A stretch of DNA of 64,000 nucleotides, taken from contig CP064976.1 in NCBI GenBank assembly GCA_016699445.1, positions 1,612,001 to 1,676,000 of the forward strand, read 5' to 3'. Positions 54,529-61,723 of this stretch are shown in pieces. Both the position numbers and the translations under genes were made by a program. A model generated the notes under the pieces. That model was not told the origin of the DNA. It did no database searches and saw nothing but the letters and a program-made list of their open reading frames with translations. Numbering within the stretch: position 1 is the stretch's first letter; the number at the start of each line of letters is the position of its first letter. Origin of the DNA: Deltaproteobacteria bacterium. Lineage in GTDB: Bacteria; UBA10199; JACPAL01; GCA-016699445.

Positions 54529-54645
54529 CTCATCTGTCCCCATCTGCATTTAACTGCAGGGTTGGAGTTAGCACCATTTCTCCTTTTTTTTAGGAGACGG
54601 TTGCTGTGACGTCTTAGGGCCTTTCCCTCGGTCACTCTTGATAAG
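54529..54645 (-). ncRNA. SAM-I (S-box) riboswitch
   Basis: Minus-strand sequence fits the SAM-I aptamer. P1 is CTTATC (54645-54640) with GATGAG (54534-54529). The conserved core AAGAGTGACCGAGGGAAAGG leads to GGCCCTAAGACGTCACAGC and CAACC. A P3 hairpin follows (TCTCC, A-run, GGAGA), then AATGGTGCTAACTCC before P4 (CTGCAG/CTGCAG-type arms) and the closing P1 strand. S-box RNAs bind S-adenosylmethionine and, in the usual wiring, let the downstream terminator form when SAM is high, switching off sulfur assimilation genes. The operon below (cysteine synthases, threonine synthase, ATP sulfurylase) is a fitting target. Confidence 0.93.
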
Positions 54646-54714
54646 GTGCCGCAAAGTAGGGGAAATGGGAGGTTGTTGTCAATACGAATGGCAAAGAATA
54701 AGTGTTTTCTTGAT

Positions 54715-54735
54715 CTATACTACTTAGTCGTATAG
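54715..54735. promoter_or_regulatory. Inverted repeat upstream of the HigBA-like pair, candidate operator
   Basis: CTATACTAC at 54715 is mirrored by GTCGTATAG ending at 54735, leaving a short centre. It lies ten bases before the toxin ATG. HigA-type antitoxins bind such palindromes over their own promoter. A TTGATC sequence overlaps the left edge. Confidence 0.4.
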
Positions 54736-54744
54736 CATTACCTG

Positions 54745-55095
54745 ATGAGAAGATTGTTTGTTGAAGCTGAGGGGTTTCGTAAGAGAATAGATCAATTAAA
54801 ACAACCTCTACTGTTACGTTTAATTCAGAATGAAATTTTAAAAGATCCTCATCGAGGGACTGTGATTCCTGGTTTGGGAGGGTTAAGAAAAATAAGAATT
54901 GGAGATGTAGAAAAAGGAAAAGGTAAACGGGGTGGATATAGAGTTGTTTAGCTAGATTTGATGAAGAAAGAAAAAACATATCTGATTTGGATTTATTCTA
55001 AGAACGAATCTGAGGATATGACCCCAGACGAAAAGAAAACCATTCGCCATTTGGTGGATGTATTAAAGAAGGAGAATCAATCGTATGAAAACTAA
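54745..55095 (+). pseudogene. HigB/RelE-type toxin with an in-frame TAG
   Basis: A continuous frame of 116 codons from ATG 54745 to TAA 55093-55095 is interrupted by TAG at 54949-54951. Before it: DPHRGTVIPGLGGLRKIRIG and KGKRGGYRVV. After it: LDLMKKEKTYLIWIYSKNES and DMTPDEKKTIRHLVDVL, which together give the usual HigB-like toxin fold. The TAG stands where many relatives have Tyr (GGYRVVY), so one TAT-to-TAG change is enough. As written the toxin is truncated at 68 residues and lacks the C-terminal strand and catalytic end, so it should be inactive. Its antitoxin, overlapping by 11 bases, is intact. Confidence 0.78.
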
Positions 55096-55414
55096 AATGG
55101 GCCAAGCCTTAATTGAAGGGTTAAATGATATTGTTGAATATGAAAAAGGGAAAAAGAAGTTGAGATCTTCTTTTATGGATATTCCACCACCAGCGCCTGT
55201 GTGGAGTCAGAAGAAAATATCTAAATTGCGTAAGGAGGTTTTTAAAGTGAGTCAGACCGTTTTTGCTGCGATGTTGAGTGTGAAGCCTGCAACAATTCGT
55301 GCCTGGGAGCAGGGACTGAAATCTCCTTCTGGAGCTGCAAACCGTTTGATTCAAATTATTTCTATTTCTCCCGATATTTTTAAAAAATTAGCTCTCATCT
55401 CCATCAGAGGTTGA
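55085..55414 (+). CDS. HigA-type helix-turn-helix antitoxin
   Basis: A 109-residue protein with a C-terminal XRE helix-turn-helix (ISKLRKEVFKVSQTVFAAML, VKPATIRAWEQGLKSPSGAA) typical of HigA antitoxins, preceded by a basic N-terminal region (DIVEYEKGKKKLRSSFMDIP). The gene order is toxin first, as in higBA. The site GAAGGAGAATCAATCGT supports ATG 55085. It should bind both the toxin and the palindrome upstream. Because the toxin frame is broken, the antitoxin may now be a solitary regulator. Confidence 0.85.
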   Translation: MKTKMGQALIEGLNDIVEYEKGKKKLRSSFMDIPPPAPVWSQKKISKLRKEVFKVSQTVFAAMLSVKPATIRAWEQGLKSPSGAANRLIQIISISPDIFKKLALISIRG

Positions 55415-55487
55415 GCTGCTTTTTGCTTACACAAGGTATCTATTAAAGATAGTCAGTCTTTCCAGAATTCGATAAAGTCTTTCATTC

Positions 55488-58397
55488 ATGAAAAAACTTA
55501 AACTTGTTTTCATGCTGCTGGCTTTTCTTTTTTCACAGAAACTCTCTGCAGCCACTTACGATCCCAAGCTCGTCTGGCGCACGGTGACGACCGATCATTT
55601 TCATATCCATTATTATCAAGGAGAAGAAATGGTCCTGAAAAAGATCGTTCCGATGGTGGAAGAGGTTTATCAGGAGCTCACCAAACGTTGGGATTGCTAT
55701 CCTTGGGGGCGGACGGAAGTTGTGGTCACGGATAATTATGATCAGGCCAACGGACTCACCGAAATTGTTCCTTACAATCTCATCGTGCTGCGCCTGGTGC
55801 CTCCGACGGCGGATTCGTCGTTGGCGGATGTCGATGATTGGATGCGCGGGCTTTTTACTCATGAGTTTACCCATGTCCTTCATCTGACGGATACGCGCTA
55901 TCCAGCGCGGTTGTTGAAATTTCTTTTTGGAAGCATGGTCGCTCCCAATGCCTTGACGCCTGGTTGGGTGATTGAGGGTTTGCCGACCTATTTTGAAACC
56001 AAAGAAGGGCATGGAGGGCGTGGCCATTCGGCGTATGCCGACATGCTTCTGCGTACGGATATTCTGAAAAATCAATTTCTGAAAATAGACGAGATGCCGG
56101 GGAGTCAATACGACTGGCCTGCGTGGCAAGCCCAATATCTCTATGGTGTGGGTTTTTGGAATGAGCTTTCTGCAAAATATGGCGAAGAGTCCGTTATGAA
56201 ATTTAGCCATAAATACGGCGCGTCTTTATGGTTTTTTTCTCTCAACAATAAATCCAAAAGGTCTTTTAAGGATCAAAACGGAAAAGGAAAAAGTTTTTAT
56301 TCCCTCTGGAAAGATTGGAAAGGGAATTTGGATTTAAAATATGGGGCTCTTAAAAAAGAATTAGAAGCGGAAGGTCTTAAAGAAGGTGAGGCTTATCTGA
56401 CGCCTCAAAAAGGCGAGAGTTTTACCCAGCCTGTTTTTTCTCCTGATCGACAGGCTCTTGTTTATATCGCCAATTCTGTCGATCATCCTATCCAATTGCG
56501 CTTGCGAGATTTGAAAAGTGGGAAAGAGAAAATTCTCCTGACCAAAAAAGAAATTCAGCAGATGAGTTTTTCTCCAGACGGAAAAAAACTGATTTATTCG
56601 GCTTATGGAAATTTTAAAAGATATTACAATGTCGCCGATCTTTATGAGCTGGATCTAGAAACTTTAAAATCAACACAGCTCACCCAAGGCAAACGCGCTC
56701 GTGATCCGGATGTCTCTCCCGATGGGAAAAAGATTATAGCGGTCGTTCAAGATACGGGGGGAGCGACGCTGGCTATTTTTGATCGTGAAACAAAAGAGTG
56801 GAAAACTGTTTTGAATGTTGAACAAGCCAACTTCCCTCGTTGGGTGAACGATCAGGATGTGGTCGTCATGCTTCATCAAAAGTCAGATCTTCAAGATCGA
56901 AAAAGTTGGAATCTTTTTTTAGTGCGCACAGACACAGGGGCTCTCCAAGCATTGACTCAGGATGGTATCGTTCAAAGCCGACCAGTCGTGGATCGTGATC
57001 AGGAGAGGGTTTACTTTTCTGCAGACAGAAAAGGGATTTTTAATGTGTATGCGTTTGATTTGAAAACGGGTGAGGAAGAAAAGATTACCAATGTCACCAG
57101 CGGAGCTTTTGCTCCTGCGTTGCCTCAGGATGGTAAGATTGTTTTTCAGTATTATGATGGAAAAGGGTATGAGTTAAGATCCGTAGGGGCGCCATTGATG
57201 GCGCCCAGCAATCATGACGTTTTGCATCCGGTTGTTGTGGAAAATGGGGAGGTTTCTGGGCGTGATGAATCACACCCCTACGATTCTCGTCATTATAGTC
57301 CTTGGAAAAAGCTTCTAGTGCCACGTACTCTTTTCCCAAACTTGGCTGTCATCGACGGATCATTTTTTCTTTCCGGAACCCTCATCAACAACGATCCCCT
57401 CAATCGCCATCTTTGGTTTGCGGATGTGAACTATCGCAGCGACAATAAGTTTTTGGGTTATGGTGCAGGGTATACGTATAATCGTTATCGCACTCCTGTG
57501 AGTCTTGGTTTTGTTGATTACTCGGTGAATTATGGAAATATTTACGGAGCGGGTTTTGATTATTTTGAAGAGCGTCGGAGAGGGTTTGTCGGCATTGGAT
57601 ATCCTTGGAAATCAAACCGATTGTCTCTCAACTATTTTTTCGAAAATAGGACGACCCAATCAGGGCTTCCTTCAGGAGCGGCGGCGCCCACACTAGGTCG
57701 CTATGCGGGTTTTGTCGCTCAATACACCTATCGCAAAACATCGTCGACATTAGCGTCTATCAGCACAGAGACAGGGAGTCGTGTGACGGTCAACTTTGAA
57801 GGGACGGACCATCATTTAGGTTCTTCTCACGATTTGGAGCAGTATGTCGCTTGGGGCGATGCACGTACGTATGTGGAAATGCCTTATGCGAAACATCATG
57901 TGATCGCCTGGAGAGCTGCGGGTGGCGCGGCGTTTGGTGATCAACTCTTTCAGGGGAATTTTGGTTTGGGGGGAGCGTTGGGTGAGAGTCCTTTTACGGG
58001 AACGACCACAAGACTCTTCACGCTGAGAGGTTTGCCGCTTTCGACATTTTCCCGAGATCGGGTGTGGGTGACTTCTTTAGAATATCGACTTCCTTTAGTG
58101 AGTATTCAACGCGGTTTGGGCACACTTCCTTTTGCGATCAATCAAGCGCATTTCGCTTTTTTTGCCGATATGGGGGATGCGATGCGACGCAGCAATACAC
58201 AGTTTAAGCCTCTCTTGGGCGTGGGCGCCGAGCTGCGCGCGGACTTCATTTTAAGCTGGCACCCGCCTGTCACGGGCAGATTAGGATACGGTGTCATCGT
58301 GACCAACCGCGATCGTATCACGGGCGCCAAAGACGATCTGACGGGCGCGGATGCGAGAAATGGTGTGGTCGTGATGGAATTGGGAACGTCGTTTTAA
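55488..58397 (+). CDS. Secreted HExxH metallopeptidase, TolB-like propeller and outer-membrane beta-barrel in one chain
   Basis: A 969-residue envelope protein. A signal peptide (LVFMLLAFLFSQKLSAA) is followed by a metallopeptidase domain, about residues 25-290, with the zinc motif HEFTH at 125-129 and a downstream Glu in WVIEGLPTYFE. A propeller of TolB/PD40 repeats (QPVFSPDRQALVYIAN, QMSFSPDGKKLIYSA, DPDVSPDGKKIIAVVQD) extends to about residue 560. The C-terminal 340 residues look like an outer-membrane beta-barrel of the surface-antigen (D15/Omp85-related) kind (FVGIGYPWKSNRLSLNYFFE, FADMGDAM, GVGAELRADFIL). Similar three-part proteins exist in Gram-negative lineages. An insert near residues 565-598 is encoded by GTAGGGGC-type repeats. 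Substrate unknown. Ribosome site is weak. Confidence 0.8.
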   Translation: MKKLKLVFMLLAFLFSQKLSAATYDPKLVWRTVTTDHFHIHYYQGEEMVLKKIVPMVEEVYQELTKRWDCYPWGRTEVVVTDNYDQANGLTEIVPYNLIVLRLVPPTADSSLADVDDWMRGLFTHEFTHVLHLTDTRYPARLLKFLFGSMVAPNALTPGWVIEGLPTYFETKEGHGGRGHSAYADMLLRTDILKNQFLKIDEMPGSQYDWPAWQAQYLYGVGFWNELSAKYGEESVMKFSHKYGASLWFFSLNNKSKRSFKDQNGKGKSFYSLWKDWKGNLDLKYGALKKELEAEGLKEGEAYLTPQKGESFTQPVFSPDRQALVYIANSVDHPIQLRLRDLKSGKEKILLTKKEIQQMSFSPDGKKLIYSAYGNFKRYYNVADLYELDLETLKSTQLTQGKRARDPDVSPDGKKIIAVVQDTGGATLAIFDRETKEWKTVLNVEQANFPRWVNDQDVVVMLHQKSDLQDRKSWNLFLVRTDTGALQALTQDGIVQSRPVVDRDQERVYFSADRKGIFNVYAFDLKTGEEEKITNVTSGAFAPALPQDGKIVFQYYDGKGYELRSVGAPLMAPSNHDVLHPVVVENGEVSGRDESHPYDSRHYSPWKKLLVPRTLFPNLAVIDGSFFLSGTLINNDPLNRHLWFADVNYRSDNKFLGYGAGYTYNRYRTPVSLGFVDYSVNYGNIYGAGFDYFEERRRGFVGIGYPWKSNRLSLNYFFENRTTQSGLPSGAAAPTLGRYAGFVAQYTYRKTSSTLASISTETGSRVTVNFEGTDHHLGSSHDLEQYVAWGDARTYVEMPYAKHHVIAWRAAGGAAFGDQLFQGNFGLGGALGESPFTGTTTRLFTLRGLPLSTFSRDRVWVTSLEYRLPLVSIQRGLGTLPFAINQAHFAFFADMGDAMRRSNTQFKPLLGVGAELRADFILSWHPPVTGRLGYGVIVTNRDRITGAKDDLTGADARNGVVVMELGTSF
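57182..57282. repeat. Pair of inverted GTAGGGGC elements inside the metallopeptidase/barrel gene
   Basis: CGTAGGGGCGCCATTGATGG at 57182 and its inverted counterpart ending CACCCCTACG at 57282 are about 27 bases each and flank 45 bases of other sequence. Each half is itself a hairpin. The right half, reversed, matches the left half of the element in ppx (37205-37254). They encode an in-frame linker between the propeller and the barrel. Confidence 0.75.
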
Positions 58398-58497
58398 TGT
58401 ATAATATCATTCAATTTGAGAAATTTCTTGGTTGTTTTGTAAAAACTAGATAGAATTTCATAGTTTACAAATTAATCTCATGAGTCCGGGGGGAACT

Positions 58498-58938
58498 GTG
58501 AGTGACTGGAAAGTTTTACTCGTTGATGACGAAAAAGATTTTTGGGAAGATCTCTATGATCGTCTATCCGTTGTCTTCGGAAAGATGAATGTTCTGATTG
58601 CTTCTTCCGGTGAAGAGGCTCTTCAAATTCTCAAAAATCAACCTATTGGTGTGATCCTTTCGGATCAACGCATGCCAGGTGTTTCGGGTCATGAATTATT
58701 AGAAGAAGTCTCACGACGTTGGCCTGATGTTGTGCGAATACTTCTGACAGCATTTCCTGATATCAGATCTGCCAAAGACTCTGTGAATAAAGGTGAAATT
58801 TATCAGTATGTTTCAAAAAGCACATCTTTGTCGGAAATTGAATCTTTAGTGAAAAGTGGTTTGCAGAAGTTTGAGTCGGATGAAAAGACGTCAGCTTTTG
58901 AAGGAAAAACAGGAGTTTTTGAAAAAGCTTTATATTGA
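58498..58938 (+). CDS. Response regulator receiver domain, probably part of a receiver-phosphatase fusion
   Basis: A receiver domain (WKVLLVDDEKDFWEDLYDRL, phospho-acceptor Asp in GVILSDQRMPGVSG, Thr in LLTAF, Lys in YVSKSTS). GTG 58498 is chosen because GGGGGGAACT lies just upstream; an ATG at 58480 is in frame but poorly placed. After residue 120 the frame reads a short unrelated tail and stops at 58938. The next gene begins within this tail in another frame with a coiled coil that such proteins normally have between receiver and phosphatase. Removing one base near 58870-58880 would join them as an RsbU-like protein (receiver plus SpoIIE), so this may be another frameshift. Confidence 0.78.
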   Translation: MSDWKVLLVDDEKDFWEDLYDRLSVVFGKMNVLIASSGEEALQILKNQPIGVILSDQRMPGVSGHELLEEVSRRWPDVVRILLTAFPDIRSAKDSVNKGEIYQYVSKSTSLSEIESLVKSGLQKFESDEKTSAFEGKTGVFEKALY

Positions 58939-59638
58939 AGAGCATCTTCTTCCAGAATCGACTCCCAAAATACCCGGCCTCTATTTCGATTCTTACTATC
59001 AATCGGCTCAGGAAGTCGGAGGCGATTATTTTGATTTTATCGAAATTGATGAACGTTATTTAGGTATTGTGGTGGCAGATGTTTCGGGAAAAGGGTTGGA
59101 GAGTTCGATGTTGATGTCGATTGTCTGTCATGCCTTGAGGTCTCAGGCAGGATTGAGTTTGTCTCCTCGAGAGGTCATTGATGAGACTGAAGGTCTTCTT
59201 CTTCCCAAGCTTGGACAAAATCACTTTGTCACACTTTTTTATGCAATTTTGGATCGCAAGAAGATGACACTCAAGTGTTCTAATGCTGGTCATCCTCCAT
59301 TGCTCGTTGGAAACCGTATAACAGGAAAAACTCATTGGGTTCGGCCCAAGGGTGTGGCTTTGGGGCTTAGTCGTTTTCAAAGAATTACTGTCAGGGAAGA
59401 GTGTGAGGTTTCACTAAATCCAGGAGATTTTCTTTTTTTCTATACAGATGGTGTGACGGAAGCTCGTAATAGCGATGATGATTGTTTTGGTCGTAAACGT
59501 TTGGAAACATTTTTCTCCGAAACTTCCCGAGAGAAAATTCAAATCATTCATGAGTTAAAAACAGAATTAGAAAATTTTGCAGAAGGTGCCCCACAGCAAG
59601 ATGACGTGACGGCGGTCTATCTAGAAAGGTGTGCGTAG
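58880..59638 (+). CDS. PP2C-type Ser/Thr phosphatase (SpoIIE/RsbU family)
   Basis: About 252 residues: a short coiled coil (KRRQLLKEKQEFLKKLYIEE) and LLPES leader, then the SpoIIE domain with metal-binding acidic motifs (SAQEVGGDYFDFIEID, GIVVADVSGKGLESSMLM, KCSNAGHPPLL, FFYTDGVTEARN, QDDVTAVYL). Such phosphatases dephosphorylate STAS anti-anti-sigma factors, freeing them to bind an anti-sigma kinase. The STAS and kinase-like genes follow directly, so the set forms a partner-switching module. It overlaps the receiver gene in another frame and may really be fused to it. The start is uncertain (58880 has no ribosome site). Confidence 0.85.
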   Translation: MKRRQLLKEKQEFLKKLYIEEHLLPESTPKIPGLYFDSYYQSAQEVGGDYFDFIEIDERYLGIVVADVSGKGLESSMLMSIVCHALRSQAGLSLSPREVIDETEGLLLPKLGQNHFVTLFYAILDRKKMTLKCSNAGHPPLLVGNRITGKTHWVRPKGVALGLSRFQRITVREECEVSLNPGDFLFFYTDGVTEARNSDDDCFGRKRLETFFSETSREKIQIIHELKTELENFAEGAPQQDDVTAVYLERCA

Positions 59639-59639
59639 T

Positions 59640-60002
59640 ATGTCTCATTTTGATGTCGAAGTTTTGTTTTCCGAAAATCAACCAAGTAAAGCTGTCTTGC
59701 GATTGGTTGGGAGTCTAGATGCATTTGCTCTTTCTCAGATTGAAAAGCGTATCCAAACATTGATCCGTGATGAACAAAAAATAAAACTCGTCGTGGATTG
59801 CGGAAAACTCAAATTTATTTCTAGCCCCGGCTTAGGGCTTTTTTTGGGAACTTTGAATGAGTTGGAAAAACGTGGTGGAAAATTAATTTTTTCCCAAGTC
59901 ATCCACCCTGATGTGAATGATGCAATGAGCTGTCTGGGTTTTTTTGATATTTTTCAGGCTTATAACTCTGAAGAGGAAGCGTATCGACATTTGGATGATT
60001 AA
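59640..60002 (+). CDS. STAS-domain anti-sigma factor antagonist
   Basis: A 120-residue STAS protein of the SpoIIAA/RsbV type: KAVLRLVGSLDAFALSQIEK, VVDCGKLKFISSPGLGLFL with the phosphorylatable Ser pair in ISSPG, and GGKLIFSQVIHPDVNDAMSC. It is the expected substrate of the SpoIIE phosphatase just upstream, one base away, and the binding partner of the ATPase-like protein just downstream. No sigma factor gene is adjacent, so the final target is unknown. ATG 59640 sits right after the phosphatase stop, implying coupling. Confidence 0.9.
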   Translation: MSHFDVEVLFSENQPSKAVLRLVGSLDAFALSQIEKRIQTLIRDEQKIKLVVDCGKLKFISSPGLGLFLGTLNELEKRGGKLIFSQVIHPDVNDAMSCLGFFDIFQAYNSEEEAYRHLDD

Positions 60003-60998
60003 ATGATGAATACCGAACAAAATTACCCTGAAGAAATGAAGATTTTTTGCGACACAGAGTGTCTCGAAAAAGTACGAGATTTTGTTCGCTCTCAGGCGAT
60101 AGCTGCGGGTCTTCCTCAAAAAGAAATTGGAAAACTAGTTTTAGCGGCGGATGAAGCTTCCTCCAACATTGTCAAACATGCCTACCGCTTTCAATCAGGA
60201 CATAATATTTATGTCAGTTGGAAAGAAAATAACAATCAGGCTGTGATTGAGATACGAGATGAGAGCGATCAGCCGTATTTACCTGAAGGTTCTGATTTTG
60301 ATCTGGATACTAAGCTTAAGTACCGACATGTGAGTGGTTATGGGCATTATATGCTCGATCAACTGGTAGATGATGTTCATTATGAAACAACTCCTGGCTC
60401 GCATAATAAGATCAGTCTGATTAAGTTTTTAAATCCTGATGCGGCACCTAAGGAAAAACCCAAAAAGAAAGATGCTAAAAAGCAGCTGGCTTTTTCTCTC
60501 AATGGAGTTTTGTCTTTAGCCAATCATTTGGCACAAGAAAGGCATCCGGATATTTTGGTTAAAATGTATTTGTATGGATTGATGGGATTGTTTTCGTCTT
60601 ATCCCATTTCTATTTTAATTCCCAAAGGGAAGTCGGAGCCTTTTTATATGGCAGGGCAAGTGGGGCTTTCGAGTAAGATTTTGCCCAGTGAGATTCATAT
60701 CCCACGTTATGGATGGCTTCCGGAGCGGTTGAGAATTGGTAAAGGGCCTTTGCTGGCGCACAGTCTCAAAAGCCAAGGCATTCAAGAAGAAGAAATGTCT
60801 GTCATCGATAAGATTCGAGCAGCCTTGGTAGTGCCTGTTTTTTTAAGAGATCATCTAACTGCGATTGTGTGCTTGGGCCCCAAAAAGAATAAAGAATGTT
60901 TCTCCGAAACTGATGTCAACATCACTCAAATGATTACCGTCCATACTCTTCTCTTGTGGGAGAGAGCTTTGGAAAAACAGGTGAAGAAAAATCCCTAA
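60003..60998 (+). CDS. Anti-sigma kinase-like (RsbW/HATPase_c) protein with C-terminal GAF-like domain
   Basis: A 331-residue protein. The N-terminal 140 residues are a GHKL ATPase of the RsbW/SpoIIAB type with the N box LAADEASSNIVKHAY, VIEIRDESDQP and a degenerate G2 region (VSGYGHYMLDQLVDDV). A basic linker (PKEKPKKKDAKKQ) leads to a second domain of about 170 residues resembling GAF sensor domains (ALVVPVFLRDHLTAIVCLGP, FSETDVNITQMITVHTLLLW). It would bind or phosphorylate the STAS protein and release a partner. The added GAF-like domain suggests a small-molecule or redox input. ATG 60003 and 60006 are both possible; the gene follows STAS without a gap. Confidence 0.82.
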   Translation: MMNTEQNYPEEMKIFCDTECLEKVRDFVRSQAIAAGLPQKEIGKLVLAADEASSNIVKHAYRFQSGHNIYVSWKENNNQAVIEIRDESDQPYLPEGSDFDLDTKLKYRHVSGYGHYMLDQLVDDVHYETTPGSHNKISLIKFLNPDAAPKEKPKKKDAKKQLAFSLNGVLSLANHLAQERHPDILVKMYLYGLMGLFSSYPISILIPKGKSEPFYMAGQVGLSSKILPSEIHIPRYGWLPERLRIGKGPLLAHSLKSQGIQEEEMSVIDKIRAALVVPVFLRDHLTAIVCLGPKKNKECFSETDVNITQMITVHTLLLWERALEKQVKKNP

Positions 60999-61631
60999 TT
61001 ACTTTGTTGTTTGAAGAGAGTTGAGAAAAGCTTTTATGCCTTCTGATTCTTCCGGTGTCAGGACGGGCTGGTTGTCATAGCTTGTGACATAGTAGCCTGA
61101 AATAAAAAGATGATTGGGTGATACAACGGGTAAATCAAAAGGATTGTTTGGATCTTTTTTGGGAGCTGTTTTGATGGCTTTTAATTTATGATCAAACGTG
61201 AGGACTGTCAGAGAGCTTTTGCCATCAACCATTTTGCCCGAAATTTCTAGGCCGTTCCCTTTGATTTGTCCCACAGATGATACTTTTTTTTCATGAGTTG
61301 TCTTTTCATCCAATGTTCCCATGACATCGACCTTAGACATTTCTCTTAAATCATCATCCGAGACCGTTTCTGTTGTGACAAGAGCGTTAAGGGTAAACTC
61401 GATTGCATTTCCAGCATCTGAAGAGTTTGGAATCTTCTTTCTAAAAGAAAGGGCGCAAGAGTTGGTCTCAGAATCATTTTTTAAAATCCATGATGCCGGG
61501 TACTGAAAAGAGACAAAATCATTTTTAAAGCTTTTCATTTTTTTGGTTCCTGTGTGGGCTCCTGTGTCGGCTCCTATGAGTTGGAATGAGAAGGCTGTCA
61601 TGAGGGTTAAAAATAAGAAAAATTTTTTCAT
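60999..61631 (-). CDS. Secreted protein of unknown function (PsbP/LpqN-like region)
   Basis: A 210-residue protein with a signal peptide (MKKFFLFLTLMTAFSFQLIG). The mature part starts DFVSFQYPASWIL, a pattern seen in PsbP-like and LpqN-type secreted domains, followed by beta-rich sequence with LSFRKKIPNSSDAGNAIEFT and a C-terminal helix (PEESEGIKAFLNSLQ). No lipobox Cys is visible. The fold is a guess from one motif; function is unknown. It is convergent with the partner-switching module, its stop abutting the previous gene. Confidence 0.65.
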   Translation of the reverse strand: MKKFFLFLTLMTAFSFQLIGADTGAHTGTKKMKSFKNDFVSFQYPASWILKNDSETNSCALSFRKKIPNSSDAGNAIEFTLNALVTTETVSDDDLREMSKVDVMGTLDEKTTHEKKVSSVGQIKGNGLEISGKMVDGKSSLTVLTFDHKLKAIKTAPKKDPNNPFDLPVVSPNHLFISGYYVTSYDNQPVLTPEESEGIKAFLNSLQTTK

Positions 61632-61684
61632 GAGAGTGATTATTTCGTTTATGTGAAGTGAGTGTCAATGAGCATCAGAGAAGA

Positions 61685-61713
61685 TTGACAATATTTACTA
61701 ACCTCCATTACAT
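61685..61713 (+). promoter_or_regulatory. Candidate promoter of dapL-folK-tal
   Basis: TTGACA (61685-61690), a 17-base spacer and TTACAT (61708-61713) lie ten bases before ATG 61724. The predicted transcript begins within a few bases of the ATG. As with sucA and the stress protein, no ribosome-binding site is visible in the gap. Confidence 0.45.
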
Positions 61714-61723
61714 CCGCCCGCCT

